Shown: positions 8,381 to 17,439 of the stretch, one piece after another
Layout of the letters: every line of letters begins with the position of its first letter
How positions within the stretch are numbered: the first letter of the stretch is position 1
NCBI GenBank assembly: GCA_028684405.1
Contig: JAQUGA010000003.1
Location: 1 to 51,780, forward strand
Origin: Bacteroidales bacterium
GTDB taxonomy: Bacteria; Bacteroidota; Bacteroidia; Bacteroidales; WCHB1-69
Direction: 5' to 3'
Length of the DNA: 51,780 nucleotides
The notes under the pieces: model-generated
Databases searched by the model: none
The model's input: the letters and a program-made list of their open reading frames with translations, nothing else
Told to the model about the DNA's origin: nothing
Translations under genes and position numbers: made by a program

Positions 8381-9649
8381 ATGAGCGATTTCAGATCCAT
8401 AAAACCCATGATATTCCCTTTGCAGGCTTTGCAAATTCCTGATATAGAGTCGACTGTTTTGAGCAACGGCGTTCGTCTTCAGATTTTGAAGGATATGCAA
8501 ATGGAATTGATTCGTTTTGATATAAAGTTTTCAGCAGGTGTTCGTTATCAAACAAAAATGTTTTTAGCTAGTTTTACTGCTAAAATGTTGTTTGAAGGAA
8601 CCCGAAAATACTCTTCCGAGGAGATTTCAGAAATGTTTGATTCAAAAGGAGCTTATTATGGCGTTTCGCCCGAATTAGACCATGTAAATGTGGTTTTTTA
8701 TATTCCAAAAATATTTTTCGAAGACCTTTTGCCGATTATCAGTGAAGTGCTTTTCGATGCTGTGTTTCCAGAGGATGATCTGATTAAACTTCAAAAGAAA
8801 GAGAAGATGAGTTTACGGGTTAACATGACAAAGTCGTCTGTTCTGGCTCGTTTTCATTTTAGGAATGTTCTTTTTGGCGACCATCATCCCTATGGATTGT
8901 TTCCTGTTTTGGAAAACATTCAAAATATAAGCAAAGATGATTTATCTCAATTTCATCATGAATTTTATATGCAAAACCCCTTTAAACTCTATTTGACGGG
9001 TGCTGTTGATGATGAAATTAAAAGAGCCGTCGAAAGAAGTTTTGGAAATGTTCAAGTAAAAAAAGATGCTGTCAAAGAAAAAGAGATGTTCTTCGAAACC
9101 AAGTCCGATGTTGATGTGGTATTGCCCGATGCAGTGCAACGTTCTCTTCGCTTAGGCCAACTTACTGTTCATCGCACACATCCTGATTTTGTCGATTTGG
9201 GAGTATTGTCTACTGTTTTAGGAGGGTATTTTGGTTCACGCCTGATGACCAATGTTCGTGAAGAGAAGGGCTACACATACGGCATTGGTTCTTCTATTGT
9301 GAGTTTGCAGGATGCTTCCTATCTGGCTGTTTATTCAGATGTAGGTAAAGATGTTTGGGAATTAGCATTGAAAGAGATTATTTTAGAAATGGAACGTTTA
9401 TGTAATGAAAAAGTTGAGCATGAAGAGCTCGAAAGAGTGAAGCAATACATTGCTGGTTCGATGTTTAGAAGCATGGATGGAGCGGTAAATATGATTGAAA
9501 AATTTATTGATTTGGATAATTATGGTTTGTCGTTTGATTTTTTGCAAAAGCAAATGGAATCGGTTCATGCCATTGATGAAGAACGTTTGCAAACTTTGGC
9601 TCAGAAATATCTAAAACCTGCTGATTTTGTGAAAGTCGTAGTAGGTTAA
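8381..9649 (+). CDS. M16-family peptidase-like protein lacking the HXXEH zinc motif
   Basis: The 422-residue length and fold layout match one two-domain M16 half: an N-terminal domain to about 215, a linker, then the C-terminal domain with the conserved REEKGYTYGIGS segment near residues 295-306. In active M16 peptidases the sequence before L-F-x-G-T is HXXEH. Here residues 64-68 are S-F-T-A-K before MLFEGT, so zinc cannot bind in the usual way. Bacteroidota often encode an active and an inactive M16 subunit as a pair, but no active partner is adjacent. The protein has no signal peptide. It probably acts as a non-catalytic subunit or chaperone-like partner (inference). The surface protein gene follows 48 bases later on the same strand. 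Confidence 0.85.
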   Translation: MSDFRSIKPMIFPLQALQIPDIESTVLSNGVRLQILKDMQMELIRFDIKFSAGVRYQTKMFLASFTAKMLFEGTRKYSSEEISEMFDSKGAYYGVSPELDHVNVVFYIPKIFFEDLLPIISEVLFDAVFPEDDLIKLQKKEKMSLRVNMTKSSVLARFHFRNVLFGDHHPYGLFPVLENIQNISKDDLSQFHHEFYMQNPFKLYLTGAVDDEIKRAVERSFGNVQVKKDAVKEKEMFFETKSDVDVVLPDAVQRSLRLGQLTVHRTHPDFVDLGVLSTVLGGYFGSRLMTNVREEKGYTYGIGSSIVSLQDASYLAVYSDVGKDVWELALKEIILEMERLCNEKVEHEELERVKQYIAGSMFRSMDGAVNMIEKFIDLDNYGLSFDFLQKQMESVHAIDEERLQTLAQKYLKPADFVKVVVG

Positions 9650-9697
9650 ATACGAATTATTTAATAAAAGCGTTACGATTTATAATATGATAAATAT

Positions 9698-11704
9698 ATG
9701 AGGTGGTTTTGCTTACTAGTTATCGGGTTTGTTTTTCCGTCTGTTGTGTTTTCAATATCAACGGTGGACTTGAAATGTCTATCGGTAGATGATGGCGGAA
9801 ATGTGACTTTGACATGGACACCCATTGTTGCTAATCCTGACTTTGTTCGCTATGAAGTTTATTCATCGTTAAATGTTGCGGGACCCTATGTTTTTTTGCA
9901 AGCCATTCCCAATATAAATCAAAGTTCGTATGTTCATAATGGTGCTGGAGCTGATTTTGTTCGAGTATATTACTTCGTAAAAAGTATTGGAACATCCACC
10001 GAAAGCACTTCGGATACCTTGTCCACCATTTTATTGACTTTGACCAATTCGGGAAATGGAAATGCAAACCTTTCATGGAACAGTCCTGGAAATAATTTTC
10101 CACCAGCTACTGCCGGTTATTATAAAATTGAAAGAGCCTTTGAAGGCAACCCGATGTCGCTTTACGACTCATCTAATGTTTTGACATATGCAGATACCAT
10201 TGCTTTGTGTTCGGCACAATTGCATTACAGGGTTTATTATCAAAATACGTCTTGTATTTCTGCTTCTGCTTCAAAAGAAGATTTTTTTAGAGATTTGATG
10301 CCGCCTGCCATTCCCAGATTGGACAGTGTTAGTGTTTCTCCTGCTGACGGGAGTGTGCAAATTGGTTGGCAAGCCTCCAGTTCTATGGATACGGATGGCT
10401 ACTTATTGTATAGATTTGGCGGAGGAATTTGGTCGATTTTGGATACTATTTGGGGAATAAACAACACTTTTTATAATTATAATGAAGTAGATATTGTGAA
10501 TCAAACTTTTTCATATCGCATTGCTGCTTTGGACTCTTGTTTAAATGCCAGTCCCTTGGGAGATATTCAAACTTCTTTGTTGCTTCAATATGCTGTAAAT
10601 CAGTGTGCATCATCCGTAAACTTACAATGGAATTTGTATGAAAATATGCCCGGAGGAATTCAAGAGTATTTAATTTATGTGAGCCGCAATGGGACTGATT
10701 TTGAAATCGAATCGACCGTTACTGGAACTCAAAATTCTTTTGTGCTGGAATCTTTGGTAGATGGTTTTGAATATTGTATTTATGTAAAAGCAAAATCCAC
10801 TTTGGGAATTACCGCTTCTTCTCCTATTATTTGCTTTAATTTTGATGCCCATTCGACACCGGAAGATTTATTTATTCGCTATGTGGATGTAAATGATAAT
10901 GAACAAATTGATGTGGGCGTTTATGTTGATAATACCATCTCTTTTACTTCATTAAAATTATGGCGATACAATGAAGATGGCGGTTACGATTTTTTGTCGG
11001 AACAGGCATACAATGGTAGCGATTTTTACCAGTTTACGGATGGAAATGTGCAAACAGAGCGAATGCGATATTTCTATAAAATATCGCTGGTCGATATTTG
11101 TGGATTTGAGATGCCGAAAACGGACTCTGTAGGCTCTATTTTGCTCACCGGAATTGCTTTGGAAAGTTTGATTAATGAATTGCTGTGGTCAGAGTATTTT
11201 GGTTATCAAGGAGGTGTTCAGAGTTATGAAATATTTAGAGCAACCGCTCTGGATGGCTTTTTTACTCATGCTGATATAGTTTCTGAATTAACTTTTTTAT
11301 ATCAAGATGATGTTTTTCCATTGAGTCATACGGGAGCAAAATTTTCGTATTATGTTGCAGCCATTCAAGATGCAAATAGCTTTGGACACACGGCACAAAG
11401 TCGATCTAATAGAGTAACTCTTCATCAGTCGCCAAATACATTTATTCCCAATGCCTTTACCCCAAAAATGCGAAATCCAATTTTTAAACCAGTTAATGCA
11501 TTTGTAGATGCTTCGGATTATCATTTTTTTATTTATTCAAGAGATGGAACAGAGATTTTTAAAACCAACAATCCCAATATGGGATGGGATGGAACCTATA
11601 AAGGAAATAATGTGCAAGCTGGAATCTATGTTTATTTATTACGATATCAAAATGTTGACGGGAAGCAGTTTGATAAAAAGGGGACGGTGCTTTTGATTCG
11701 ATAA
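9698..11704 (+). CDS. T9SS type B (gliding-motility-associated C-terminal domain) surface protein with fibronectin III-like domains
   Basis: This is a 668-residue exported protein. The signal peptide spans about residues 1-19 (MRWFCLLVIGFVFPSVVFS). The body consists of several fibronectin type III-like beta-sandwiches (for example NLSWNSPGN, VQIGWQASSSMDTDGYLLYR, SVNLQWNLYEN, SLINELLWSEYFGYQGG), each about 90-100 residues. The last about 85 residues form a gliding-motility-associated C-terminal (CHU_C/type B) sorting domain: FIPNAFTPKMRNPIFKP, FFIYSRDGTEIF, GWDGTYKGNNVQAGIYVYLL. In this family the domain directs T9SS secretion and attachment or release at the outer membrane. The role is probably adhesive or structural (inference). 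It lies 48 bases downstream of the M16-like gene and could share its transcript. Confidence 0.88.
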   Translation: MRWFCLLVIGFVFPSVVFSISTVDLKCLSVDDGGNVTLTWTPIVANPDFVRYEVYSSLNVAGPYVFLQAIPNINQSSYVHNGAGADFVRVYYFVKSIGTSTESTSDTLSTILLTLTNSGNGNANLSWNSPGNNFPPATAGYYKIERAFEGNPMSLYDSSNVLTYADTIALCSAQLHYRVYYQNTSCISASASKEDFFRDLMPPAIPRLDSVSVSPADGSVQIGWQASSSMDTDGYLLYRFGGGIWSILDTIWGINNTFYNYNEVDIVNQTFSYRIAALDSCLNASPLGDIQTSLLLQYAVNQCASSVNLQWNLYENMPGGIQEYLIYVSRNGTDFEIESTVTGTQNSFVLESLVDGFEYCIYVKAKSTLGITASSPIICFNFDAHSTPEDLFIRYVDVNDNEQIDVGVYVDNTISFTSLKLWRYNEDGGYDFLSEQAYNGSDFYQFTDGNVQTERMRYFYKISLVDICGFEMPKTDSVGSILLTGIALESLINELLWSEYFGYQGGVQSYEIFRATALDGFFTHADIVSELTFLYQDDVFPLSHTGAKFSYYVAAIQDANSFGHTAQSRSNRVTLHQSPNTFIPNAFTPKMRNPIFKPVNAFVDASDYHFFIYSRDGTEIFKTNNPNMGWDGTYKGNNVQAGIYVYLLRYQNVDGKQFDKKGTVLLIR

Positions 11705-11888
11705 AATGTTTTAGCAAAATATTTAGTAAAAAAACATGAATAGTCTGAAGTTATTTTTTATTTTTGCCTTAATTAGTTTGTAGAAGAACTATGGTTTAAT
11801 TAGAAAAGAGCAAATAATAATAATAATGTAGTTTAGATATTTTCTTGCAATCATTAATTATATTAAAAGAAATCAAATATTTATAGTT

Positions 11889-14800
11889 ATGAAAAGAGTT
11901 TTATTTACTGTTTTAAGTCTCGTTATTTCAATGGGGTTATTTTCTCAAAATAGATTGATGCATGCTTGGACTTTTGATGATTTGGAAGCAGCCGATCAAA
12001 CATCTAAAGTAATCCCTTCTAATATAGGTGAAGCAAGCGAAGTGGCATACATTTATTTAGATGGAACCCATGGTTCGTCTGATTTTTTGTGTGCAGCAAG
12101 CGAAACACAGCTTACTGCATTTGGTGGAACCGATTTAAACGATCCCCGAACGACTCCCGATGCTGGTAATTCATTGGCATTGGTAAATTCATCTGCCAAT
12201 GGGTATCACATGGTTTTGAAATTTTCGATGAAAGGACTTAAAAATGCAACATTATCATTTGCTACTAGTGGCACCGCTTCGGGCTTTAATACACACCAAT
12301 GGGCTTGGAGTACGAATGGTACTGTTTTTACTGATTTTGGTGTGAGTACAGTCAATACCACAACTTCGTTTACCATTCAGAATTTGCCGCTTTCTGCCCT
12401 AAGTGATATTAATAATGCAGATTCTGTTTTTCTTCGTTTAACCATAAATGGAGCAAGTGACGTTGGCGGAAATAATCGTTTTGATAATATTTTAATCCAT
12501 GCCGAAAATTATTACGATTTAAGTGTTTTGGAAGTGATCAGTCCCGAAAATGCTATTTGTGGAACATTAAATGATCCAGTAATGGTGAAGATAAAGAACA
12601 ATAGCATATATCCCATTACTGATGCTAGTTTGTTTGCTTTAATAACATTTCCAGACTTAAGTACTGAACTGTTAGAAATGACTGTTAATTCCATTAATCC
12701 AATGCAGGAATTAAACTTATCCTTAGGAAATATTTCGACTTTATATCCTGGTGTTTATAAGATTAAAGCTTATATCGATTATGAATTTGATGACAATAAT
12801 TCAAATGATACAATAAATTATCAATTTGTAATTGCTGATATTTTTTCAATTCCATTTTTGTCTGAAATTGATGATTATGCAGAAGATGGTTTTTGGGTAA
12901 AAAATGGTTTTGCGTATGTTGCAGAAAACGCGCAAAATAATAGTAGTAGACTGCTCTCTGCTGAAGTAGATGATGTTCAAAATCAAGCTTCATTTTACAA
13001 TGCTAATATTTTTGACACTCTTCATTTTCACACTCATTTGATTTTTGATTGCCGAATTGTTCAACCGGATTATTCGACAGCTTATGAAATGGGAGAAGAG
13101 GATAGTTTAAATCTTTTTATCAGTACTGATTGTGGAAATACATTTTCTTTGTTTCATTCAATAAATATTGAAAATCAAGTTGTTGGTAGCGAATTTAGAA
13201 GAGTTGCTATTCCTTTAAATGCATTTATAGGGAATAAAGCAATCTTTAGATGGGAAGTAAGCACTGTAGATAGTAATTTTGTAGTTCAAATTGATGATAT
13301 TGAAGTTAGAAATGGCGATTTATGGGATATGGCCTCCGTTTCAAAAGTCTTTCCCGTCAATTTACCGTGTGGAAGTTTAACAGATACCCTTCGTGCTGTT
13401 TTTCAAAATGTTGGTGATGGTTATGTGACGAATATTCCAGTTGCAGTTCAAGTTTTCCGCCCAAGTCCAATTATGCCTCCCATTGTAACTTATAATGATA
13501 CCATTCATCAAGTTTTAGCTCCAGGTCAACAAATCGAATTTACTTTTTCAGAAACCATTAATACGACTGTTGCCGGAAAATATACATTCATGTTTAGGGT
13601 ATCTCATCCGTATGATACGGTGGCTACTTTGGGACACAATGCCAATAATGTTATTTTTGATAGTGTGCGTACGGTAGGTCCAGTTGTTGTTCCTTATTAT
13701 CAGGGCTTTGAGTCAGAATCTTATCTTGATAATTGGGAATCTGATGCTTCTTTTGATTTGTCGAATGAGTTGATTTATGCCGATTTTTCAGCTTCTAAAA
13801 ACAATGCTTATTTACAATCAAATAAACGATTGGGACCTATTGCTTCTGGTCATTCCCTGTTTTTTGATTATATATATACAATGATAGATGGAACAGCGGT
13901 TCAAATGGGATTGCAAGATTCTATTTCTGTATGGATTTCGGATGATTGTGCTATAACATACGAATTGCTTCATGTTATTTCTGCAAGCAATCATACCGTT
14001 TCAAATGCCATGACAAGAGTTCAATTGCCTTTGGTTGATTATGTGGGCTCAAATATTGTAGTTCGCTTTGAAATGCATTCTAATACTATTGACTCACGAA
14101 TTAAATTGGATGAGATTTATATTGATGGATTGCCTGATATCAGTATCCCTGGAAATTATATTGTTAATGTTTGCGAAGGAAATACGCATAATATTACAGT
14201 AAATGGTTCATCAAGTTTTCAATATAAATGGTTTGAAGGCAGCAGCCCTTTGGTTTCTTTGGGAACAGAACAGCATTTAGAAGTGAATCAATCCGGAATA
14301 TATCATGTAGTGGCAACAAATGGAGTGGGTTTAACGGCTCAGGACTCGGTTCAAATCAATATTATTCCATTGCCAGATGTAGAATTGAATTTGCCTTTGG
14401 AACAAAAAACCTTGTGTCCAAATGCTGCTTTTATTTATTTGTCTGGAAACAGTCCTGTCGGAGGAACTTTTTCGGGTTCAGGAGTAAGTGTGAATCGCTT
14501 TTATCCAGAGAATGCTGGAGTGGGAATTCACGTAATTACGTACACAGTTACTCAAAACTCTTGTACCAACACTGCAACAGATACCATCGAAGTTTTTCCA
14601 GTAACTTCCGTAATATTTTCTGGTTTGTCTGATTTGTGCTTAAATGAATCTGCCCTTGTTTTATCCCAAGGATTCCCAACGGGCGGAACGTACTCAGGCA
14701 TTGGTGTAAGTGGAAATGAATTTAACCCACAAACAGCTGGAGTAAATACTCATTTGATTACCTATTCTTATACAGATGATAATAATTGCATATTCACCGC

Positions 14801-15545
14801 GGTCGATACCATTGTTGTGAAGCCTTTACCAAATGCATTTGCCGGAAATAATACCGCTATTTGTCAAGGAGATCACACAACCTTGGTTGCCAGTGGAGGT
14901 GCTCATTATCTTTGGAATACACAACAGAATACCAATGCGATAGTTGTAAGTCCATCGCAAACAACAACTTATACGGTTACGGTAACCGGTATGAATGGCT
15001 GTACCAATACATCTTCTGTAACAGTTACGGTGAACGAATACCCAGTGGCAACTTTTGTTTTGCCCGAAGATACCGTTTGTTTGCAAACTGCTGCTTTTGA
15101 ATTAAGCGGAGGTTCAGGAACACCAGCCGGAGGAACAGGAAGCTATTCCGGAACTGGAGTTAGTGGTTCTTGGTTTAATCCAGCTATTGGATTAGGACCG
15201 TATGCGATTCGTTATACTTATTCTTTAAATGGTTGCGATTCTTCTATTACCCGATTTATTACGGTGGTGAATTGTACCGGTATTGATGAAAATTCTGATT
15301 TAAGCCAAATCGTAGTATTACCCAATCCTGCGGATGAAAGTTTTAGTATTTTATTTTCCGAATTGATTAAAAATGCTAATATTGTCATTTATGATGTGAG
15401 TGGACGGAAAGTATTTGAAACCGAACAAATGATTAATGAATCGAAAAAGCTTGATATAAATTCTTCTGCTTGGACTTCTGGAGTTTATTTTATCCAAGTT
15501 CAAAGTGGAAACAGAAGCCATTATCAGAAATTAATTAAAAGATAG
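11889..15545 (+). CDS. T9SS type A surface protein with Ig-like repeats
   Basis: This is a 1218-residue exported protein with a signal peptide (MKRVLFTVLSLVISMGLFSQ). The N-terminal region (about 20-210) looks like a jelly-roll carbohydrate- or ligand-binding domain (AWTFDDLEA, SFATSGTASGFNTHQWAWS). It is followed by CARDB-like and MAM/jelly-roll-like sandwiches to about residue 750. The C-terminal third holds three related Ig-like modules at about 838-905, 905-978 and 1051-1130. Each has the pattern GGTxSGxGVSxNxFxP followed by ITYT/IRYT, and an SprB-like Ig module sits between the second and third. The last about 75 residues are a type A sorting domain (PNPADESFSILF, NIVIYDVSGRKVFE, SGVYFIQVQSG, KLIKR). 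A strong terminator follows, and the role is likely adhesion. Confidence 0.9.
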   Translation: MKRVLFTVLSLVISMGLFSQNRLMHAWTFDDLEAADQTSKVIPSNIGEASEVAYIYLDGTHGSSDFLCAASETQLTAFGGTDLNDPRTTPDAGNSLALVNSSANGYHMVLKFSMKGLKNATLSFATSGTASGFNTHQWAWSTNGTVFTDFGVSTVNTTTSFTIQNLPLSALSDINNADSVFLRLTINGASDVGGNNRFDNILIHAENYYDLSVLEVISPENAICGTLNDPVMVKIKNNSIYPITDASLFALITFPDLSTELLEMTVNSINPMQELNLSLGNISTLYPGVYKIKAYIDYEFDDNNSNDTINYQFVIADIFSIPFLSEIDDYAEDGFWVKNGFAYVAENAQNNSSRLLSAEVDDVQNQASFYNANIFDTLHFHTHLIFDCRIVQPDYSTAYEMGEEDSLNLFISTDCGNTFSLFHSINIENQVVGSEFRRVAIPLNAFIGNKAIFRWEVSTVDSNFVVQIDDIEVRNGDLWDMASVSKVFPVNLPCGSLTDTLRAVFQNVGDGYVTNIPVAVQVFRPSPIMPPIVTYNDTIHQVLAPGQQIEFTFSETINTTVAGKYTFMFRVSHPYDTVATLGHNANNVIFDSVRTVGPVVVPYYQGFESESYLDNWESDASFDLSNELIYADFSASKNNAYLQSNKRLGPIASGHSLFFDYIYTMIDGTAVQMGLQDSISVWISDDCAITYELLHVISASNHTVSNAMTRVQLPLVDYVGSNIVVRFEMHSNTIDSRIKLDEIYIDGLPDISIPGNYIVNVCEGNTHNITVNGSSSFQYKWFEGSSPLVSLGTEQHLEVNQSGIYHVVATNGVGLTAQDSVQINIIPLPDVELNLPLEQKTLCPNAAFIYLSGNSPVGGTFSGSGVSVNRFYPENAGVGIHVITYTVTQNSCTNTATDTIEVFPVTSVIFSGLSDLCLNESALVLSQGFPTGGTYSGIGVSGNEFNPQTAGVNTHLITYSYTDDNNCIFTAVDTIVVKPLPNAFAGNNTAICQGDHTTLVASGGAHYLWNTQQNTNAIVVSPSQTTTYTVTVTGMNGCTNTSSVTVTVNEYPVATFVLPEDTVCLQTAAFELSGGSGTPAGGTGSYSGTGVSGSWFNPAIGLGPYAIRYTYSLNGCDSSITRFITVVNCTGIDENSDLSQIVVLPNPADESFSILFSELIKNANIVIYDVSGRKVFETEQMINESKKLDINSSAWTSGVYFIQVQSGNRSHYQKLIKR

Positions 15546-15587
15546 TTTTTTATCAGAAATAATTTCAGAATAAGTACTTTCAGAGCA

Positions 15588-15632
15588 AGAGAGGAGTGAG
15601 GCAAAAGATTGCTTTACTCCTCTCTTTTTTTA
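15588..15632 (+). terminator. Intrinsic terminator after the Ig-repeat surface protein
   Basis: AGAGAGGAGT (15588-15597) pairs with ACTCCTCTCT (15616-15625). The pairing continues inwards with G:U pairs and GCAA/TTGC to about 17 bp, and seven T follow. Confidence 0.9.
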
Positions 15633-15680
15633 TTTTACAGATTCCTCATTCCACTCCGTTGTATTACCAATGACACACAG

Positions 15681-15798
15681 AGTCATTCCGAACTTGTTTC
15701 CAGTCATTCCGAACTTGTTTCGGAATCTCTCTTTTGTTGTTGTGGTTGAGTAGCCCCTAGCCCTGTTCATTGTCATTCTGAATGAAGCGAAGAATCTG
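15681..15798. repeat. REP-like GTCATTC(C/T)GAA repeats
   Basis: A 20-base unit beginning AGTCATTCCGAAC occurs twice with a 21-base period (15681-15700 and 15702-15721). The second copy continues into GGAATCT, giving the imperfect palindrome ATTCCGAA...TTCGGAAT. A third diverged copy (GTCATTCTGAATGAAGCG...AGAATCT) lies at 15772-15798. Repeats of this form are scattered between genes in many bacterial genomes and often mark insertion-tolerant sites. Confidence 0.7.
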
Positions 15799-15896
15799 TT
15801 TTCTTTTATCGGACAACAATAATTTTGATTATTTCTTTTTAGGATCGCTGTAAAATTCATCTACATAGTGTAAAATCATTATTATTCATTTTTCTG

Positions 15897-15929
15897 CATA
15901 GATAATCGACTTTTTATCGATTATCTATG
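15897..15929. promoter_or_regulatory. Probable operator of the AbiE-like pair (13-bp inverted repeat)
   Basis: CATAGATAATCGA (15897-15909) and TCGATTATCTATG (15917-15929) form a perfect inverted repeat around a 7-base spacer. It ends 11 bases before the -7 box at 15940. AbiEi antitoxins are known to bind inverted repeats in their own promoter and repress it, so position and symmetry fit an autoregulatory operator overlapping the -33 region (inference). Confidence 0.65.
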
Positions 15930-15939
15930 TAAATTGTAG

Positions 15940-15947
15940 TATATTTG
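15940..15947 (+). promoter_or_regulatory. -7 promoter box (TATATTTG) of the AbiE-like operon
   Basis: This is an exact TAnnTTTG match 19 bases upstream of the ATG at 15966. It means that the in-frame TTG at 15945 lies inside the promoter and is not the start. Confidence 0.6.
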
Positions 15948-15965
15948 TGGTCTAAAAAAGAAAAA

Positions 15966-16598
15966 ATGGAACAATTAAAGGGTTTTGGAATAGTTCCTTT
16001 TGCCAAAGGAGCCTTGTTTAATATGTTGCGAACATATAAATCGCCTAATGATAAGGTGTCGGCTTTGATTGAAAATGGAGACATTATTTCGTTGAAAAAT
16101 GGTCTTTATGTTGTTTCCGAAAAACACAGAAGCGAAAAACTTATTATTGAACTTATTGCAAATCAAATTTATGGTCCTTCCTATGTTTCATTGGATTCTG
16201 CCTTGGCATACTACGGATTAATTCCCGAAAAAGTCAGTGTTGTAAGTTCTATTTGTTCAAAGAGGTCAAGAAAATTCAAGAACTCTTTAGGACATTTTTA
16301 TTATTTTTCAGCCAAACCTGACTATTTTGAAATAGGAGTGAATAGCATCAGTATAGATAATAGACATCATTTTCTCATGGCTTCTATTGAAAAGGCAATT
16401 TGTGATAAAATTATTTTTACACAGAATCTAAACATTGTGTCTATCAAATCTATGGAATTATTCTTAGTTGAGAATCTCAGATTTGACTTTTCGGGTATTC
16501 AAGAGTTTGATTTTAGCATTATTGAAAAATGTATTGAATGTGGTATAAAAACAAAAGCACTAACTTTATTGTTGAAATATTTTAAAACTATAATTTAA
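15966..16598 (+). CDS. AbiEi-type antitoxin (type IV toxin-antitoxin, autorepressor)
   Basis: This is a 210-residue protein starting at ATG 15966. The N-terminal about 60 residues look like the winged-helix of AbiEi-type antitoxins (FAKGALFNMLRTYKS, VSALIENGDIISLKNGLYVV), followed by the family's middle segment ANQIYGPSYVSLDSALAYYGLIPE and a C-terminal domain with an MASIEKAICDKI helix. In characterised pairs the antitoxin neutralises the AbiEii nucleotidyltransferase without binding it stably and represses the operon through its winged helix. The perfect inverted repeat just upstream is a good operator candidate. The toxin gene begins one base after this stop codon. AbiE confers phage resistance in some hosts; whether this copy does is unknown. 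Confidence 0.85.
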   Translation: MEQLKGFGIVPFAKGALFNMLRTYKSPNDKVSALIENGDIISLKNGLYVVSEKHRSEKLIIELIANQIYGPSYVSLDSALAYYGLIPEKVSVVSSICSKRSRKFKNSLGHFYYFSAKPDYFEIGVNSISIDNRHHFLMASIEKAICDKIIFTQNLNIVSIKSMELFLVENLRFDFSGIQEFDFSIIEKCIECGIKTKALTLLLKYFKTII

Positions 16599-16599
16599 A

Positions 16600-17439
16600 A
16601 TGGAAGTATTTGATCAAATGTTATCTCGATATAATCTGCAAACAGATGCTGATGTATATAATGCGACGAGAGAAATAATGCAAGAGATTACTTTAGCGGG
16701 CTTGTATAGAGGTGGTTTCTTTAATAAAGCTGCGTTTTATGGCGGAACTTGTTTGAGGATATTTTATAAGTTAGATCGTTTTTCAGAAGATTTGGATTTT
16801 TCTTTATTGCAAAGTGATTTGGATTTTAAATTTGAACCTTATTTTAAATCAGTTATTGCTGAGTTTGCAGCTCTAGGAATAGATGTAGAGATAGCTCAAA
16901 AGCAAAAAACACATGTAAGCAATATTGAATCTGCATTTTTAAAACAAACAACCCCAATTTATACTTTACAAATTCATGATAAAAAGAAAATTAAAATTAA
17001 GTTTGAAGTGGATACAAATCCGCCCATGGGTTTTGAAATCGAAAATAAATTGTTGTTGCAACCTTTTTCTTTTTATGTAAGTTGTTTTACTTTGTCGGAT
17101 TTGTTTGCTGGTAAAATGCATGCCTTGCTTTTTAGACAGTGGAAGAGTCGTGTGAAAGGACGTGATTGGTATGATTTTGAATGGTATGTGCGGAATCGTG
17201 TGAAACTTAATTTATCGCATTTTGCTGAAAGAGCTTTTCAAAGTAAACATATTTTTAAAAATAGCTTGAATAGAGAAGATTTTATGCAAATGTTAAATGA
17301 AAAAATGGAAACAGTTGATTTTAAAAGTGCTGCTAATGAAGTGTCAGTATTTATTAAAAATCCATCTGTAACGGATATTTGGTCAAAAGATTATTTTACG
17401 CAATTGGCAGAAATGATTGAATTTAAAGAAATCTCGTAG
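16600..17439 (+). CDS. AbiEii-type nucleotidyltransferase toxin
   Basis: This is a 279-residue member of the AbiEii/AbiGii nucleotidyltransferase-like family. The core motif is intact: YGGT (47-50), CLRIFYKLDR, then SEDLDF with Asp64 and Asp66 as likely metal ligands. A downstream Lys172 lies in LSDLFAGKMHALLFRQ, and KGRDWYDFEWYV begins at 186. Characterised AbiEii toxins are GTP-binding nucleotidyltransferases that arrest growth; related MenT enzymes modify tRNA ends. The gap to the antitoxin gene is a single base, so translation is probably coupled. No premature stop or missing motif is seen, so the toxin looks functional. No cargo or integrase gene accompanies the pair. Confidence 0.87.
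   Translation: MEVFDQMLSRYNLQTDADVYNATREIMQEITLAGLYRGGFFNKAAFYGGTCLRIFYKLDRFSEDLDFSLLQSDLDFKFEPYFKSVIAEFAALGIDVEIAQKQKTHVSNIESAFLKQTTPIYTLQIHDKKKIKIKFEVDTNPPMGFEIENKLLLQPFSFYVSCFTLSDLFAGKMHALLFRQWKSRVKGRDWYDFEWYVRNRVKLNLSHFAERAFQSKHIFKNSLNREDFMQMLNEKMETVDFKSAANEVSVFIKNPSVTDIWSKDYFTQLAEMIEFKEIS

Larger units (their letters stand above)
15546..15965. other. Intergenic region of 420 bases with terminator, short repeats and toxin-antitoxin promoter
   Basis: From left to right it contains the terminator of the surface protein gene (15588-15632), a cluster of GTCATTC-type repeats (15681-15798), the perfect 13-bp inverted repeat (15897-15929) and the -7 box of the abiE-like pair (15940-15947). I see no real coding sequence. 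A minus-strand reading frame at 15630-15860 only translates the repeats. Confidence 0.7.

Noticed and set aside
15630..15860. Minus-strand reading frame of 76 codons in the spacer before the AbiE pair
   Set aside because: It consists mostly of translated GTCATTC repeats (RFFASFRMT, FRNKFGMT), the usual false ORF from such repeats.
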